Origin: Roseobacter sinensis
GTDB taxonomy: Bacteria; Pseudomonadota; Alphaproteobacteria; Rhodobacterales; Rhodobacteraceae
Length of the DNA: 64,000 bases
Direction of reading: 5' to 3'
Assembly: GCF_025755255.1 (NCBI RefSeq)
Contig: NZ_JALIEB010000013.1
Coordinates: 1 to 64,000, forward strand
The notes under the pieces were generated by a model that had not been told where the DNA came from, did no database searches, and saw nothing but the letters and a program-made list of their open reading frames with translations. Of this stretch, positions 52,393-60,782 are shown piece by piece. Every line of letters begins with the position of its first letter. The stretch's first letter is position 1. Position numbers and translations under genes: made by a program.

Positions 52393-53786
52393 TGAGTGAC
52401 AAGCCGAACCAACCTGACATGTCCGAACGCCTCGCCCGGCTCGAGGCGAGCGCCTCGGGCAGCCCAAGGACGACAACCCGCCGCTCGCCTCTGACGGCCC
52501 TTCTTGTCGTCGCGCTCGTCGGTCTCGGCGGGACCGTCCTTTACCTGCTGAACCAGTCCGAAGAGGAAGTAGCCCTGCCCACGGCCACACCAGACGAGTT
52601 CCAGCCGGAAGGCGATGGCTTCGGGACCATCGAGACACTTGTGCCCCCTGCCCCGCCGGAACCGGAAGTGGTGGAGGTCCCCGCCCCGGCACCGGAACCG
52701 AATGCCGAACTGCTCTCCCAGATCGCGGCGCTCCAAGCGCAAATCGAAGCCATTCAGAACGCCCCGGACCCGGTGGTCGAAGAAGACACGGCGGCGGCGG
52801 AGGCTATTAACGCGTTGACCGCCCAGCTCACCGAGTTGCAAGCGGCCTCCGAAGCCGCGCAACAGCAATTTGCCGAAGAACTGCAAGCCCGCGACCGCGA
52901 GTTGCAACAACTGCGCATGGACCTCGATCTCGCCCGCCTTGAAGCGCAACAGCCGACCCCTGCCCCGTCTGGTCCCACGGAGGAAGAACTCAGGCTTCGC
53001 GAAGAGCAGCGGTTGCGGCAAGAGGAAGAAGCGCGCCGTCTTGCCGAGCTCCAACGCCGATCCGAGAAAGAGCGCGCTTTCCAGGAGCGCCGGATCCTGT
53101 CGCCCGTCATCGCCTTTGGCGGCGCGACCGGCGGCACAGATAATACCGAACTGGCAGAACGTACCTTCGGCGAAGCCACCGACTTCGTCCTGAACGGGGC
53201 CTTCCCGAGCCCTGTCACCCAATCTGAAATCATCGCGAACCCCGCCAACACCGTCATCCAGGGAACGGTGATCCAGGCCGCTCTGGAAACCGCGATCACA
53301 AGTGAATTGGCCGGGCAGGTCCGCGCCATCACCTCCGAGCATGTCTACAGCTATGACGGCACCCGCCTTCTCATCCCGGCCGGATCCAGGCTGATCGGGC
53401 GCTATCGCTCCGGCGCGGATATCGCCCAACGGCGGCTGACCATCGCCTGGGATCGGATCATCATGCCCAACGATCAGACCATCCGGATCAGCGCCTTCGG
53501 GGCAGACGAGCTTGGCCGCTCCGGCACCACAGGCTTTGTTGATACGCGATTTGCCGAACGCTTCGGCTCGGCCGCGCTGATCTCGTTGATTTCCGCCGCA
53601 CCCACCGTTGCGGCCAATGAGACGGAAGATGAACTCGCCGAAGACGTCCTCGAAGACATTGGCGACGATCTGGCCGACGCAACCGACAGCGTGATCGGCG
53701 AGTACCTTTCCATCGGTCCCGTGATCTACGTCGATCAGGGCGCACGGATCACCGTCATGGTGGACCGGGATCTGGAGATCTTCTGA
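52392..53786 (+). CDS. virB10: VirB10 core-complex protein
   Basis: A 464-residue inner-membrane protein spanning the periplasm. One helix (LTALLVVALVGLGGTVLYLL) is followed by a Pro/Glu-rich and coiled-coil region, then the TrbI/VirB10 domain with VIQGTVIQAALETAITSELA, TRLLIPAGSRLIGRYRSG, and VDTRFAERFG. It links inner- and outer-membrane parts of the channel. The start overlaps the virB9 stop as TGATG. Confidence 0.9.
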   Translation: MSDKPNQPDMSERLARLEASASGSPRTTTRRSPLTALLVVALVGLGGTVLYLLNQSEEEVALPTATPDEFQPEGDGFGTIETLVPPAPPEPEVVEVPAPAPEPNAELLSQIAALQAQIEAIQNAPDPVVEEDTAAAEAINALTAQLTELQAASEAAQQQFAEELQARDRELQQLRMDLDLARLEAQQPTPAPSGPTEEELRLREEQRLRQEEEARRLAELQRRSEKERAFQERRILSPVIAFGGATGGTDNTELAERTFGEATDFVLNGAFPSPVTQSEIIANPANTVIQGTVIQAALETAITSELAGQVRAITSEHVYSYDGTRLLIPAGSRLIGRYRSGADIAQRRLTIAWDRIIMPNDQTIRISAFGADELGRSGTTGFVDTRFAERFGSAALISLISAAPTVAANETEDELAEDVLEDIGDDLADATDSVIGEYLSIGPVIYVDQGARITVMVDRDLEIF

Positions 53787-53788
53787 CG

Positions 53789-54778
53789 ATGTCACTCAGC
53801 TATCTCCAGGCCTCCATCGACAAGCTGGAAGGTGCCAAACGCGAGGATGTCATCGAGATCTGCATCAACCCGGATGGGTCCTGCTGGGGCGAGTTCCAGG
53901 GCGATCATTTCATGCATCGCCTGAAACATACGCTGGACGAGGATGCGGTGAAAGACCTCGGAAACCAGATCGCGTCGGATGCTGCCACGCCCCTCTCCAA
54001 GGACCGGCCTATCGTCTCGGTCTCGATCAGCTATCGCGATCGTCCAATTCGTGCTCAGGTCATTACACCGCCTGCGGTCAGCCATGGCATGTCGATCAGC
54101 CTGCGATTCTTCTCGCGTCTGCCGCTTGAGACCATCGAACTGGGGTTCCTTTACGGCAAAGAGCGGAAGTTGGAGGAGCTGCGTCAGGAGAAGAACCGCC
54201 AACTCCGCGAGGTGGTCGTCAGCGGTAATATCGATGCGGCGATCCGGCATTGCGTCGAGAACAAGCTCAACATGATCGTCTCGGGCGGCACATCCACCGG
54301 CAAAACCGTCGCTGCGCGGAAGATCCTGTCTTATGTTGATGATGACGAGCGGATCGTGACGATCGAAGAAGCCGCCGAGCTTCTGCCGAAACAACCGAAT
54401 GCCGTGACATTGATCTCGAACAGGGACGCCATGAACCAGACGGCTGACGTGTTGCTCACCGCCACCCTCCGCATGCGCCCTGACCGCATCATTCTGGGCG
54501 AGGTCCGCGGGAAAGAGGCGATGACCTTTCTGGAAGCCATCAACACAGGCCATGGCGGCTCAATGACAACGCTCCACGCCGAAACCCCCCAATTGGCGGT
54601 TCAACGCCTAGCGATCGCAGCCCTCAAGACCGAGGTCCCGATCCCTTATCGCGACATGATAGACTACATCGAAAGATCCATCGATGTGATTATTCAAGCC
54701 GGACGTGAAGACGGAAAACGGGGGATCACGGAGTTCTATTTGCCCGGAATCGAATTGGAAAAGGAGGCCTATACATGA
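53789..54778 (+). CDS. virB11: VirB11 ATPase
   Basis: A 329-residue hexameric traffic ATPase. Walker A is GGTSTGKT at 166-173; the Asp box is IVTIEEAAELL, Walker B is RIILGEVRGKEAM and the His box is GHGGSMTTLHAE. It powers substrate transfer and pilus biogenesis together with VirB4 and VirD4. It follows virB10 by two bases and overlaps the next gene as ATGA. Confidence 0.92.
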   Translation: MSLSYLQASIDKLEGAKREDVIEICINPDGSCWGEFQGDHFMHRLKHTLDEDAVKDLGNQIASDAATPLSKDRPIVSVSISYRDRPIRAQVITPPAVSHGMSISLRFFSRLPLETIELGFLYGKERKLEELRQEKNRQLREVVVSGNIDAAIRHCVENKLNMIVSGGTSTGKTVAARKILSYVDDDERIVTIEEAAELLPKQPNAVTLISNRDAMNQTADVLLTATLRMRPDRIILGEVRGKEAMTFLEAINTGHGGSMTTLHAETPQLAVQRLAIAALKTEVPIPYRDMIDYIERSIDVIIQAGREDGKRGITEFYLPGIELEKEAYT

Positions 54779-54987
54779 AAAGCTACACGCCAAAGATCCT
54801 GACGTTCACCGGTGGTAAAAAATTCAGCTACCAGCAGATGGAAGACGAGATCGCGAAATACACGCTGAACGGTTGGAAAATTGTTTCAATGACGCAATTT
54901 CAGAGCCATCAGCCGATGTATACAGTTCTCTTGCAGTATGAATTCTCCGAAGAGGAAATGCAGCCAAAAGTGGAGAAGCGGGCATGA
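54775..54987 (+). CDS. Small DUF4177-like protein
   Basis: A 70-residue soluble protein with KKFSYQQMEDEIAKYTLNGW and KIVSMTQF, reminiscent of DUF4177 (aromatic-rich with a conserved GW). Overlaps virB11 and the next gene by four bases each. Base composition looks more AT-rich than virB4-virB11. The role in conjugation is unknown. Confidence 0.55.
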   Translation: MKSYTPKILTFTGGKKFSYQQMEDEIAKYTLNGWKIVSMTQFQSHQPMYTVLLQYEFSEEEMQPKVEKRA

Positions 54988-55385
54988 AGATCTGCAACCT
55001 ACTCCTATTCGCGGCGATTAGTCTTTCCTCGGCGACCGCCTTTGCGCAGGGCTTGGTGCCCGCAATGGACAGCGAGTATGAGTTCTGTCAGAAGCGCCCG
55101 CCCGAGCCTGAGTGGGTACAAAATCTGCACGTGCGAGAGAGCTACAAACGGCTTCTTATCCAGTCGATCTACCGTCTTGAAGGGTACCAGCGTGTCGCTG
55201 CTTTTGGTGATTGCAGGTGCGACACCTTGTTTCCGCCATGGTCCAGTGCTGTCCAGCAATACAACGACAACTTCCTCCATCTCGAACAGTTCGAGGCGAT
55301 GCAAACCCGCCGTGCTTTTCAAGATCAAGGCTCCGCCGTGCGTCGCTCCGTCCAGAAACTCTGTGAAGCAGAAGGCAACTGGTAA
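54984..55385 (+). CDS. Exported small protein between virB11 and virB6
   Basis: A 133-residue exported protein, signal ending SSATAFAQG. Four Cys in the mature part (YEFCQKRPPEPEW, GDCRCDTLFPPW, QKLCEAEGN) suggest disulfides. It ends in helical sequence. Coupled to the previous gene by ATGA. By position it could be an entry-exclusion or VirB5/B7-like accessory protein; this is a guess. Confidence 0.5.
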   Translation: MKICNLLLFAAISLSSATAFAQGLVPAMDSEYEFCQKRPPEPEWVQNLHVRESYKRLLIQSIYRLEGYQRVAAFGDCRCDTLFPPWSSAVQQYNDNFLHLEQFEAMQTRRAFQDQGSAVRRSVQKLCEAEGNW

Positions 55386-55399
55386 TTTAGGAGAAAGTC

Positions 55400-56485
55400 A
55401 TGAGCGTCGTTTCATACCTTGTTGATACCGCCCAAGGCTTCTTGGATGACTCAGCAGAGACACAATTTGGAGCGGTGGCCGCAACAGTTGGAACGATAAC
55501 GACTGTGGCCGTCAGTCTCGTCGTCATCCTCGTTTGCATTAACATGGTATTCCAATATCGCGCCATGGATGGACGGACGGCATTTTGGCTTGGTGTCAAA
55601 ATAATTTTGATAGGGATATTTGCACAGAACTGGACCCAGTTTAATGCGCTCACTTCAGCTATTTTGAACGGCATCGACAGCATAGCCGGATCACTCATCG
55701 CCGCTGTTGGCGGAGGCACACCCGGTCCGTCTGGTACCTATGCAGAGCAGTTTGACGAGATGATTGCTGACTTCGGCAACTATCTTAACGCCGCAGGTGA
55801 AGAACTGAACTGGATGGCCGGTGCGATCCTATCCAACCTCGGAGTCTTACTTCTTTCATTACTCGGGGCACTTGCCGCGTTTTTAATGGTCGCGTCGCGC
55901 TTGATGATTGCGCTACTTCTCGGTTTGGCGCCGATCATGATCTTCCTCACGCTCTTCGATGTGACAAAGGACTACTTCGCGCGATGGCTCTCAGCCGTGG
56001 TTTCGTTTGCGATGTATCCCATCATCATTGCCGGAGTGTTCTCCACCATAACTGGCGTCTCCGCGTCGCTATTGGGGGAACTGGGTGATCCAACAGCTGC
56101 TCCCAACATTGGCGCGCTTGTCCCGTTCTTCATGATGGTCTTGATGGCAAAGGGATTCATTATCGCAACGCCGTTCATCGTTCGGGCTGTATCAGGTAAC
56201 ATCATGATGCCGGCGATTTCAGGTGGGCTTGGAGGTAGCTATGCGTTTAGCCGGGCTGCCCTGGGATCGCAGCAAGCAATCAACCGTTATCTAGTGGGCA
56301 ACGCAAGCGGGTCGGAAGTGGCAGCCTTGCGCTTGCGCGCCGCTCTTGGAGTGTCAGGCATGCCCGAGCGCAGCTACGGAACAAGACCACCATCAAACTC
56401 CCAAGCAGGTACACGCAACCCAAATGCCGGCACAGCACCAGACTATCAAGCGCAAATAGACCGCAATCTGCGCATAGGTCGGTAG
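55400..56485 (+). CDS. virB6: VirB6/TrbL inner-membrane channel protein
   Basis: A 361-residue polytopic protein. LGALAAFLMVASRLMIALLL and LAPIMIFLTLFDVTKDYFAR, with a conserved Trp just after (WLSAVVSFAMYP), are typical of VirB6/TrbL. The C-terminal tail is soluble and Pro/Asn-rich. AGGAGAAAG precedes the ATG. It lies at the end of the cluster, whereas VirB6 commonly precedes VirB8. Confidence 0.85.
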   Translation: MSVVSYLVDTAQGFLDDSAETQFGAVAATVGTITTVAVSLVVILVCINMVFQYRAMDGRTAFWLGVKIILIGIFAQNWTQFNALTSAILNGIDSIAGSLIAAVGGGTPGPSGTYAEQFDEMIADFGNYLNAAGEELNWMAGAILSNLGVLLLSLLGALAAFLMVASRLMIALLLGLAPIMIFLTLFDVTKDYFARWLSAVVSFAMYPIIIAGVFSTITGVSASLLGELGDPTAAPNIGALVPFFMMVLMAKGFIIATPFIVRAVSGNIMMPAISGGLGGSYAFSRAALGSQQAINRYLVGNASGSEVAALRLRAALGVSGMPERSYGTRPPSNSQAGTRNPNAGTAPDYQAQIDRNLRIGR

Positions 56486-56498
56486 CTGAACTAACCTG

Positions 56499-56504
56499 CC
56501 TAGG
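56499..56504. repeat. Target-site duplication CCTAGG, left copy
   Basis: CCTAGG directly abuts the IS481 end TGTTCAGTCCC. The identical six bases abut the other end at 57078-57083. Confidence 0.6.
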
Positions 56505-56760
56505 TGTTCAGTCCCGGCATCTGGTGGATTGGGTCTAGGCTGAATCGGTCCGGCTTTGATGTCCGGATTTTGCAGATGTATTCGTAGGGCTTGAGCCCGT
56601 TTAGTGTCTTGTGTCTGCGGGCGAAGTTGTAAGCTGCCATGAAGTCCGCAAGATGGGTGCGGAGCTGGTCGGGGCTGTCATAGTGGAAGCGCTTGACGGT
56701 CGCGTCCTTGATCGTGCGGTTCATCCGCTCGACCTAGCCGTTGGTCCAAGAATGGTTAGG
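56500..56760 (-). pseudogene. IS481 transposase C-terminal fragment
   Basis: Reading leftward gives NHSWTNG, an in-frame TAG where Gln is expected, then VERMNRTIKDATVKRFHYD, ADFMAAYNFARRHKTLNGL and LDPIHQMPGLNT. These are the C-terminal hallmarks of IS481 transposases. It is inactive. Confidence 0.75.
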
Positions 56761-57077
56761 CTGTTGATTGTCACTGAGAACTGACCCGGCATTTTCATCG
56801 AGATCTGACCCACCCAGTCGTTATGATCTGCTGATTATGATGGCGTCAATGCTGTTGCCTCCTTTCGCTTTTTCTTTGCTATTTCGGAGCTGGCCTTGAA
56901 GCGGTAGCTGTCATTGCCGGTCTCGAGGATGTGGCAGCGATGGGTGAGACGATCGAGCAGTGCTGTATTGCTGCTCTGACGGCGTGCGTTGTCGTGGCGC
57001 TCCCGTGACAAACTTGTCCCATAGGGCTTCTTTCCATTCCTGAGAAGGATCGCACCATCAAACCGTGGGATCAAACA
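56505..57077 (-). mobile_element. Defective IS481-family element
   Basis: The ends form an imperfect inverted repeat (TGTTCAGTCCC on the left; TGTTTGATCCC read inward from the right), flanked by CCTAGG on both sides. The transposase N-terminus MGQVCHGSATTTHAVRAAIQ is read leftward from 57022 to about 56963. The C-terminus is read from about 56760 to 56500. The roughly 200 bases between them belong to an IS21-family element. Most of the transposase including its catalytic core is missing. Confidence 0.7.
56762..56966 (-). pseudogene. IS21-family right-end fragment with the end of istB
   Basis: Reading leftward, ALLDRLTHRCHILETGNDSY and RFKASSEIAKKKR match the C-terminus of IstB, the IS21 helper ATPase. 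The fragment ends at TGTTGATTGTCACTGAGAAC with repeated CTGACCC motifs typical of IS21-family termini. It sits inside the IS481 copy. Confidence 0.65.
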
Positions 57078-57083
57078 CCTAGG
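57078..57083. repeat. Target-site duplication CCTAGG, right copy
   Basis: Direct repeat of the six bases at 56499-56504, immediately outside the right IS481 end. Confidence 0.6.
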
Positions 57084-57323
57084 CCACCGCTGAGTAGCCT
57101 AGGCCCTCTTAAACGTCGGTGCCAGAATTCCAGAAACTTCAAGAAACGTAAGGTGCGTAGAGGGTGCGAACCCAAAAACTGACCGCTGTTCTGCGCAACA
57201 TGAACAGTGGCTTTGCGGAACGGCAATGTAACGGTATTTCCCAAAGTGGTCGTTCGCCGCGCGGGCGACATATGTCTCACAAGCGGACGGAGCGGACGCT
57301 CGCATACAACGTCTTCCTGCTCG
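57084..57323. other. Gap between IS481 remnant and serine hydrolase
   Basis: No convincing gene, promoter or repeat is visible in this stretch. Confidence 0.35.
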
Positions 57324-58589
57324 CTATGTCACGTTTTCGCCTGCTACATGCCGGACCAGAGCGTCCATCGCGTTGCACGTATAGTCATGGAAGTACCAAC
57401 TGTCCGCTTCCGGCTGGCTTGATTGCTTGATGACCGCAACCTCCCTGTTTCGGTCAATGTAGATCCATTGGCCGTTCACTCCGAGCGCCATAATCGCTTC
57501 CGACCCGGGCGTGTTTCTGATCCACCATTGTGCGCAATAGCTCCAATGGCCATTTGCCATGTCTTCTTCCGCACTCGGGCCCCTCAGGAAGGCTTCGGTG
57601 GACCCCCCTTGCGAAAGGGTGTCGATCACCGCTCCGGGGATGATCTGGTCACCGTCCACACGGCCATTGCGGAGCATTGCCGCGGCAAAGCGCGCCATGT
57701 CCTCTGCCGTGGCGTTCAGCCCACCCCCGGCGACGAGATTGCCCGTGGCATCCAGAAGGACATATGCCTCACCGGTCATGCCGAGTCTTGACCAAAGGCG
57801 GGTTTCCAGCAGGGTCACAAAATTCTGACCGAACAGTCGACTGACCGCCCAGTTCAGGACATCGGTCTGCGGCGTCTGGTACTCGAACACCGAACCATGC
57901 GCGCGTCCCTCGAGCTTGGTCAGTGTGGTGGCATAGTCATAGAGGCTCTTTGGTCCGTCCCAATCGACCGCCTTGCTGCCGGCCCCAAGAACCGCAACGT
58001 AATCGTGGAACTCTGCGTCGGGGTCTTCATAGTCCTCACTGAATTTCAGCGATGCCGTCATGTCGAGGACCTGACCGAAGGTGGCGTCGGAAAACCCCGA
58101 TCCGTTGTCGAGTTCCGGTATGATATCCACGATCGGGGTGTCCCGCGTGACCAGCCCCTCTTCGATCGCGGTCAATGCGAAGAGGCCGATGAAGGACTTG
58201 GTGCAGCTGAACATGATGTGCGGCGTGTGGGGCGTCATGCCATTGAGGTAACGCTCGTAGACGACCCTGTCCTTGTGAACTACGATCAGGCTGTCGGTGA
58301 ATGTCTGCCGCAGGAAGCAATCGAAATCAGCGAGAGTGCCATCCTTGCGTCGAACCGACAGGCTGCCGATGTCAGCGTCGATCTCGCGCCTCATCGCTTT
58401 ACCGTCATCGCTGGGCCGCACACGTGCTGTCGGCCAGATCCGCCGCATATTTTGGTAAGCCCACCGATTGAATGGCGGCTCCCACATACCATTGAAGCGA
58501 TCCACCCGCTTATCCGCAGGCGGCGGAAACCCCTGCATAAGGCCAAGCTCCAGATGAGTTGCGGTATCGAAGGGTTCGGGGATCGCCAT
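57324..58589 (-). CDS. Beta-lactamase-fold serine hydrolase (6-aminohexanoate-dimer hydrolase-like)
   Basis: A 421-residue enzyme of the class C beta-lactamase/NylB superfamily. The catalytic SxxK is SCTKSF (Ser128, Lys131 from the chosen start), and the Tyr motif is FEYQTPQTDVLNW. GGGLNATAEDMARFAAAML is a typical later block. No signal peptide is seen, so it is probably cytoplasmic and acts on amides or esters rather than serving as a beta-lactamase. The start is uncertain: GTG at 58631 adds 14 residues. It is a cargo gene between virB6 and virD4. Confidence 0.82.
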   Translation of the reverse strand: MAIPEPFDTATHLELGLMQGFPPPADKRVDRFNGMWEPPFNRWAYQNMRRIWPTARVRPSDDGKAMRREIDADIGSLSVRRKDGTLADFDCFLRQTFTDSLIVVHKDRVVYERYLNGMTPHTPHIMFSCTKSFIGLFALTAIEEGLVTRDTPIVDIIPELDNGSGFSDATFGQVLDMTASLKFSEDYEDPDAEFHDYVAVLGAGSKAVDWDGPKSLYDYATTLTKLEGRAHGSVFEYQTPQTDVLNWAVSRLFGQNFVTLLETRLWSRLGMTGEAYVLLDATGNLVAGGGLNATAEDMARFAAAMLRNGRVDGDQIIPGAVIDTLSQGGSTEAFLRGPSAEEDMANGHWSYCAQWWIRNTPGSEAIMALGVNGQWIYIDRNREVAVIKQSSQPEADSWYFHDYTCNAMDALVRHVAGENVT

Positions 58590-58787
58590 GGCAGTAGTCG
58601 CCTTTCCAAAACTGTCTTTCTTAGCTCCCACACCAGAGGTGAACGGCTAGGCTCGCGCGGGTCTGACTAACAGGTTAGCATTGCGTTGTAGGCATGACGA
58701 CTCTCGACACCGCACATGTCCGCTTGGGGCTCGGAGCTGCCCTTCATCACACCTGATTCCAATGTCCGTTCTGAGCGCAACAGTCGC

Positions 58788-60782
58788 TTAAGACCGATGC
58801 GCGAGACCCGAAAGCTCACTCTCTAGTTGCTCTAATTCATTCAGCGCCTCCTGGACAGTGGCCACGTCATCTTCGTTAGCAGCCTCGACATCAAGTTCCG
58901 TTCGCGCCTCGAAATCCATCTCGAACTGGCCCTGATCATCCGCGATGACTGCGGCGCGCGCCCGCCGCGCATCCGGAGCAGAGCCAAGGTTGACACGCGA
59001 ATTTCCACCGGGTTCGCCAAACCCCATCCTGGCCTCGAGATCTCGTTCCGACAGGCCTGATCCCCGCGGGGCCGTGGGCGTCGCCCTTACGCTCAAGGGT
59101 AACTCTCCCATCGGCGCTACGGGTCCTTCCGGAAACGGCAGATCCCCCTCTTGCGCGGCATGGATCTTCCTGAAGAATGGGTCCTCGTAATACACCACGC
59201 GCTTGGCCCGGACCGGCATCTGCGCATCGACGACCATAATGATCTCATCCAGCGGCAACCGGCGCGCCTCGTCCTCGGGCAGGAGCGAGACCTCCTCGGT
59301 CCGTTCGGACTGGCTCCGACCTTCGAAGGGATTCTTGCCGATGGCGCGAGATCGCGTGACTACGGTCTTCGTGGTCTTGCCCACGGCCTTGCTCAGCTCC
59401 TCGACGGTCTTTTCATCCGAAGGCGTGAGATAGAGCTTTATTCCAGCATTGCCCTGCAGCGCGCGCCGCGTGTTCTCGCCGTAGATCTCGTCAATGGCGG
59501 GGATGGTCTGGGTGACGATCGCGAGATGCCCGCGGTACTGGCGCAGGATCTCGATGCTCTCGGCCACGATGGGCATCTTGCCGAGGCGATTGAACTCGTC
59601 GAGCAGGATCATCACGGGCCAGGGCTCATCCGGGCCCGGTTCCTTGTCCTGGAGTGCCGAGAGCAGATCGGAGAAGAACAGCCGGATCAGCGGCGCCAGG
59701 GATTTTACCATGAGCGGCTGGACCACGAGATAGACACTGAACGGCTGCTTGCGGATCGTCCGGAAGTCGAAGTCTGAGACCGACGTGGCCTCATCGATCG
59801 CCGGGTTCTGCCATTGATCGAGCCCGGACGTCATCAGGAGCGAGACATAGGAGGTCAGCGTGTCGTTATTGGTCGACGCGAGCCGGGTGAAGATCAGTCG
59901 CGCGGCCGGGTTTCGGACCTCGTGAGCGCGCGCGAGATATTCCTTCTGCTTGTGCCCGCCGGAAGCGGCAATGCGGTAAATCTCGCCCAGCGTTGGTCGT
60001 TGCCGCTGAAAGGCCAAGAGCCCCGCAGCAACAAAGAGATCGATCCCGCCCTTGAGAAGCCCCTGCACACGGTCGTTGTCGTTCTGCAAAAAGAGCGTCG
60101 CGAGGAGCAATAGTTCCATCTGCTGGCGTGCCGGGTCTTTCAATTGATAGATGCGCAGAAGCGGGTTGTAGCGATGGGTGCGCTTGGTCTCCCAATCCGT
60201 CGGCGCGAAGCGGTAGACCTCGTCGCCCACCGCGGCGCGGTGACGGGCTGAGGCCTCATAGCATTCGCCCTTCACGTCGAGGACAACAGCCGAACCCTGC
60301 CAGACAAGCAGGTTCGGAATGACGAAGCCAGTTGTTTTGCCGCGCCCGGTGGGCGCCACGATGAGCGCGTGCGGGAAGGTCTTAGAGCAGAGAAATGGCG
60401 CGCGGGAGGCGGGCTTGCCAAGCTTGCCAATCACAAAGCCCGTCCCGGGGTCACCGAAAAACCCGTTCTGTTTCATTTCCCGGCGGGTCTGCCAATGGGT
60501 GGTGCCGAAGCGGGTGAGGGCCGAGCCGGACATCGCGAGGCTCATGAGCAAGCCCAGCATCCCTGCCCCACCCATGATCAGGTTGACCAGTCGGAAGTCA
60601 TCCGGCCGGGTATGTCGGAACGCAAGGTAATTCTCAGCGATGTAAAAGAAGTCAATATCAGCCTGAAACCCCAGATCGCGGAAAGTCAGAACGGCGGAGG
60701 CGATCGCGTAGCCCATCGCCATGGCGACGAGGGTCACCAGCACCACGCCGACGGCGAGCCTTCCTCTCCCCATGCCATCCAT
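58788..60782 (-). CDS. virD4: VirD4/TraG type IV coupling protein
   Basis: A 664-residue DNA-transport ATPase. Two N-terminal helices anchor it. Walker A is APTGRGKTTG (Lys149), Walker B is MILLDEFNRLGKM, and LAIVTQTIPAIDEIYGENT follows. The acidic C-terminal extension with LNELEQLESELSG may contact the relaxase or substrates. It couples the relaxosome to the VirB channel. It overlaps the relaxase stop by one base and is transcribed opposite to the virB operon. Confidence 0.9.
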   Translation of the reverse strand: MDGMGRGRLAVGVVLVTLVAMAMGYAIASAVLTFRDLGFQADIDFFYIAENYLAFRHTRPDDFRLVNLIMGGAGMLGLLMSLAMSGSALTRFGTTHWQTRREMKQNGFFGDPGTGFVIGKLGKPASRAPFLCSKTFPHALIVAPTGRGKTTGFVIPNLLVWQGSAVVLDVKGECYEASARHRAAVGDEVYRFAPTDWETKRTHRYNPLLRIYQLKDPARQQMELLLLATLFLQNDNDRVQGLLKGGIDLFVAAGLLAFQRQRPTLGEIYRIAASGGHKQKEYLARAHEVRNPAARLIFTRLASTNNDTLTSYVSLLMTSGLDQWQNPAIDEATSVSDFDFRTIRKQPFSVYLVVQPLMVKSLAPLIRLFFSDLLSALQDKEPGPDEPWPVMILLDEFNRLGKMPIVAESIEILRQYRGHLAIVTQTIPAIDEIYGENTRRALQGNAGIKLYLTPSDEKTVEELSKAVGKTTKTVVTRSRAIGKNPFEGRSQSERTEEVSLLPEDEARRLPLDEIIMVVDAQMPVRAKRVVYYEDPFFRKIHAAQEGDLPFPEGPVAPMGELPLSVRATPTAPRGSGLSERDLEARMGFGEPGGNSRVNLGSAPDARRARAAVIADDQGQFEMDFEARTELDVEAANEDDVATVQEALNELEQLESELSGLAHRS

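Noticed and set aside
57215-57245. GTAACGG as an ECF promoter near the serine hydrolase
   Set aside because: The spacing to the nearest GTCG does not match, and the extended -35 is not conserved.
58589-58787. Promoter or gene between the serine hydrolase and virD4
   Set aside because: No clear -35/-10 pair or coding frame was seen, apart from the possible 14-codon extension of the hydrolase.
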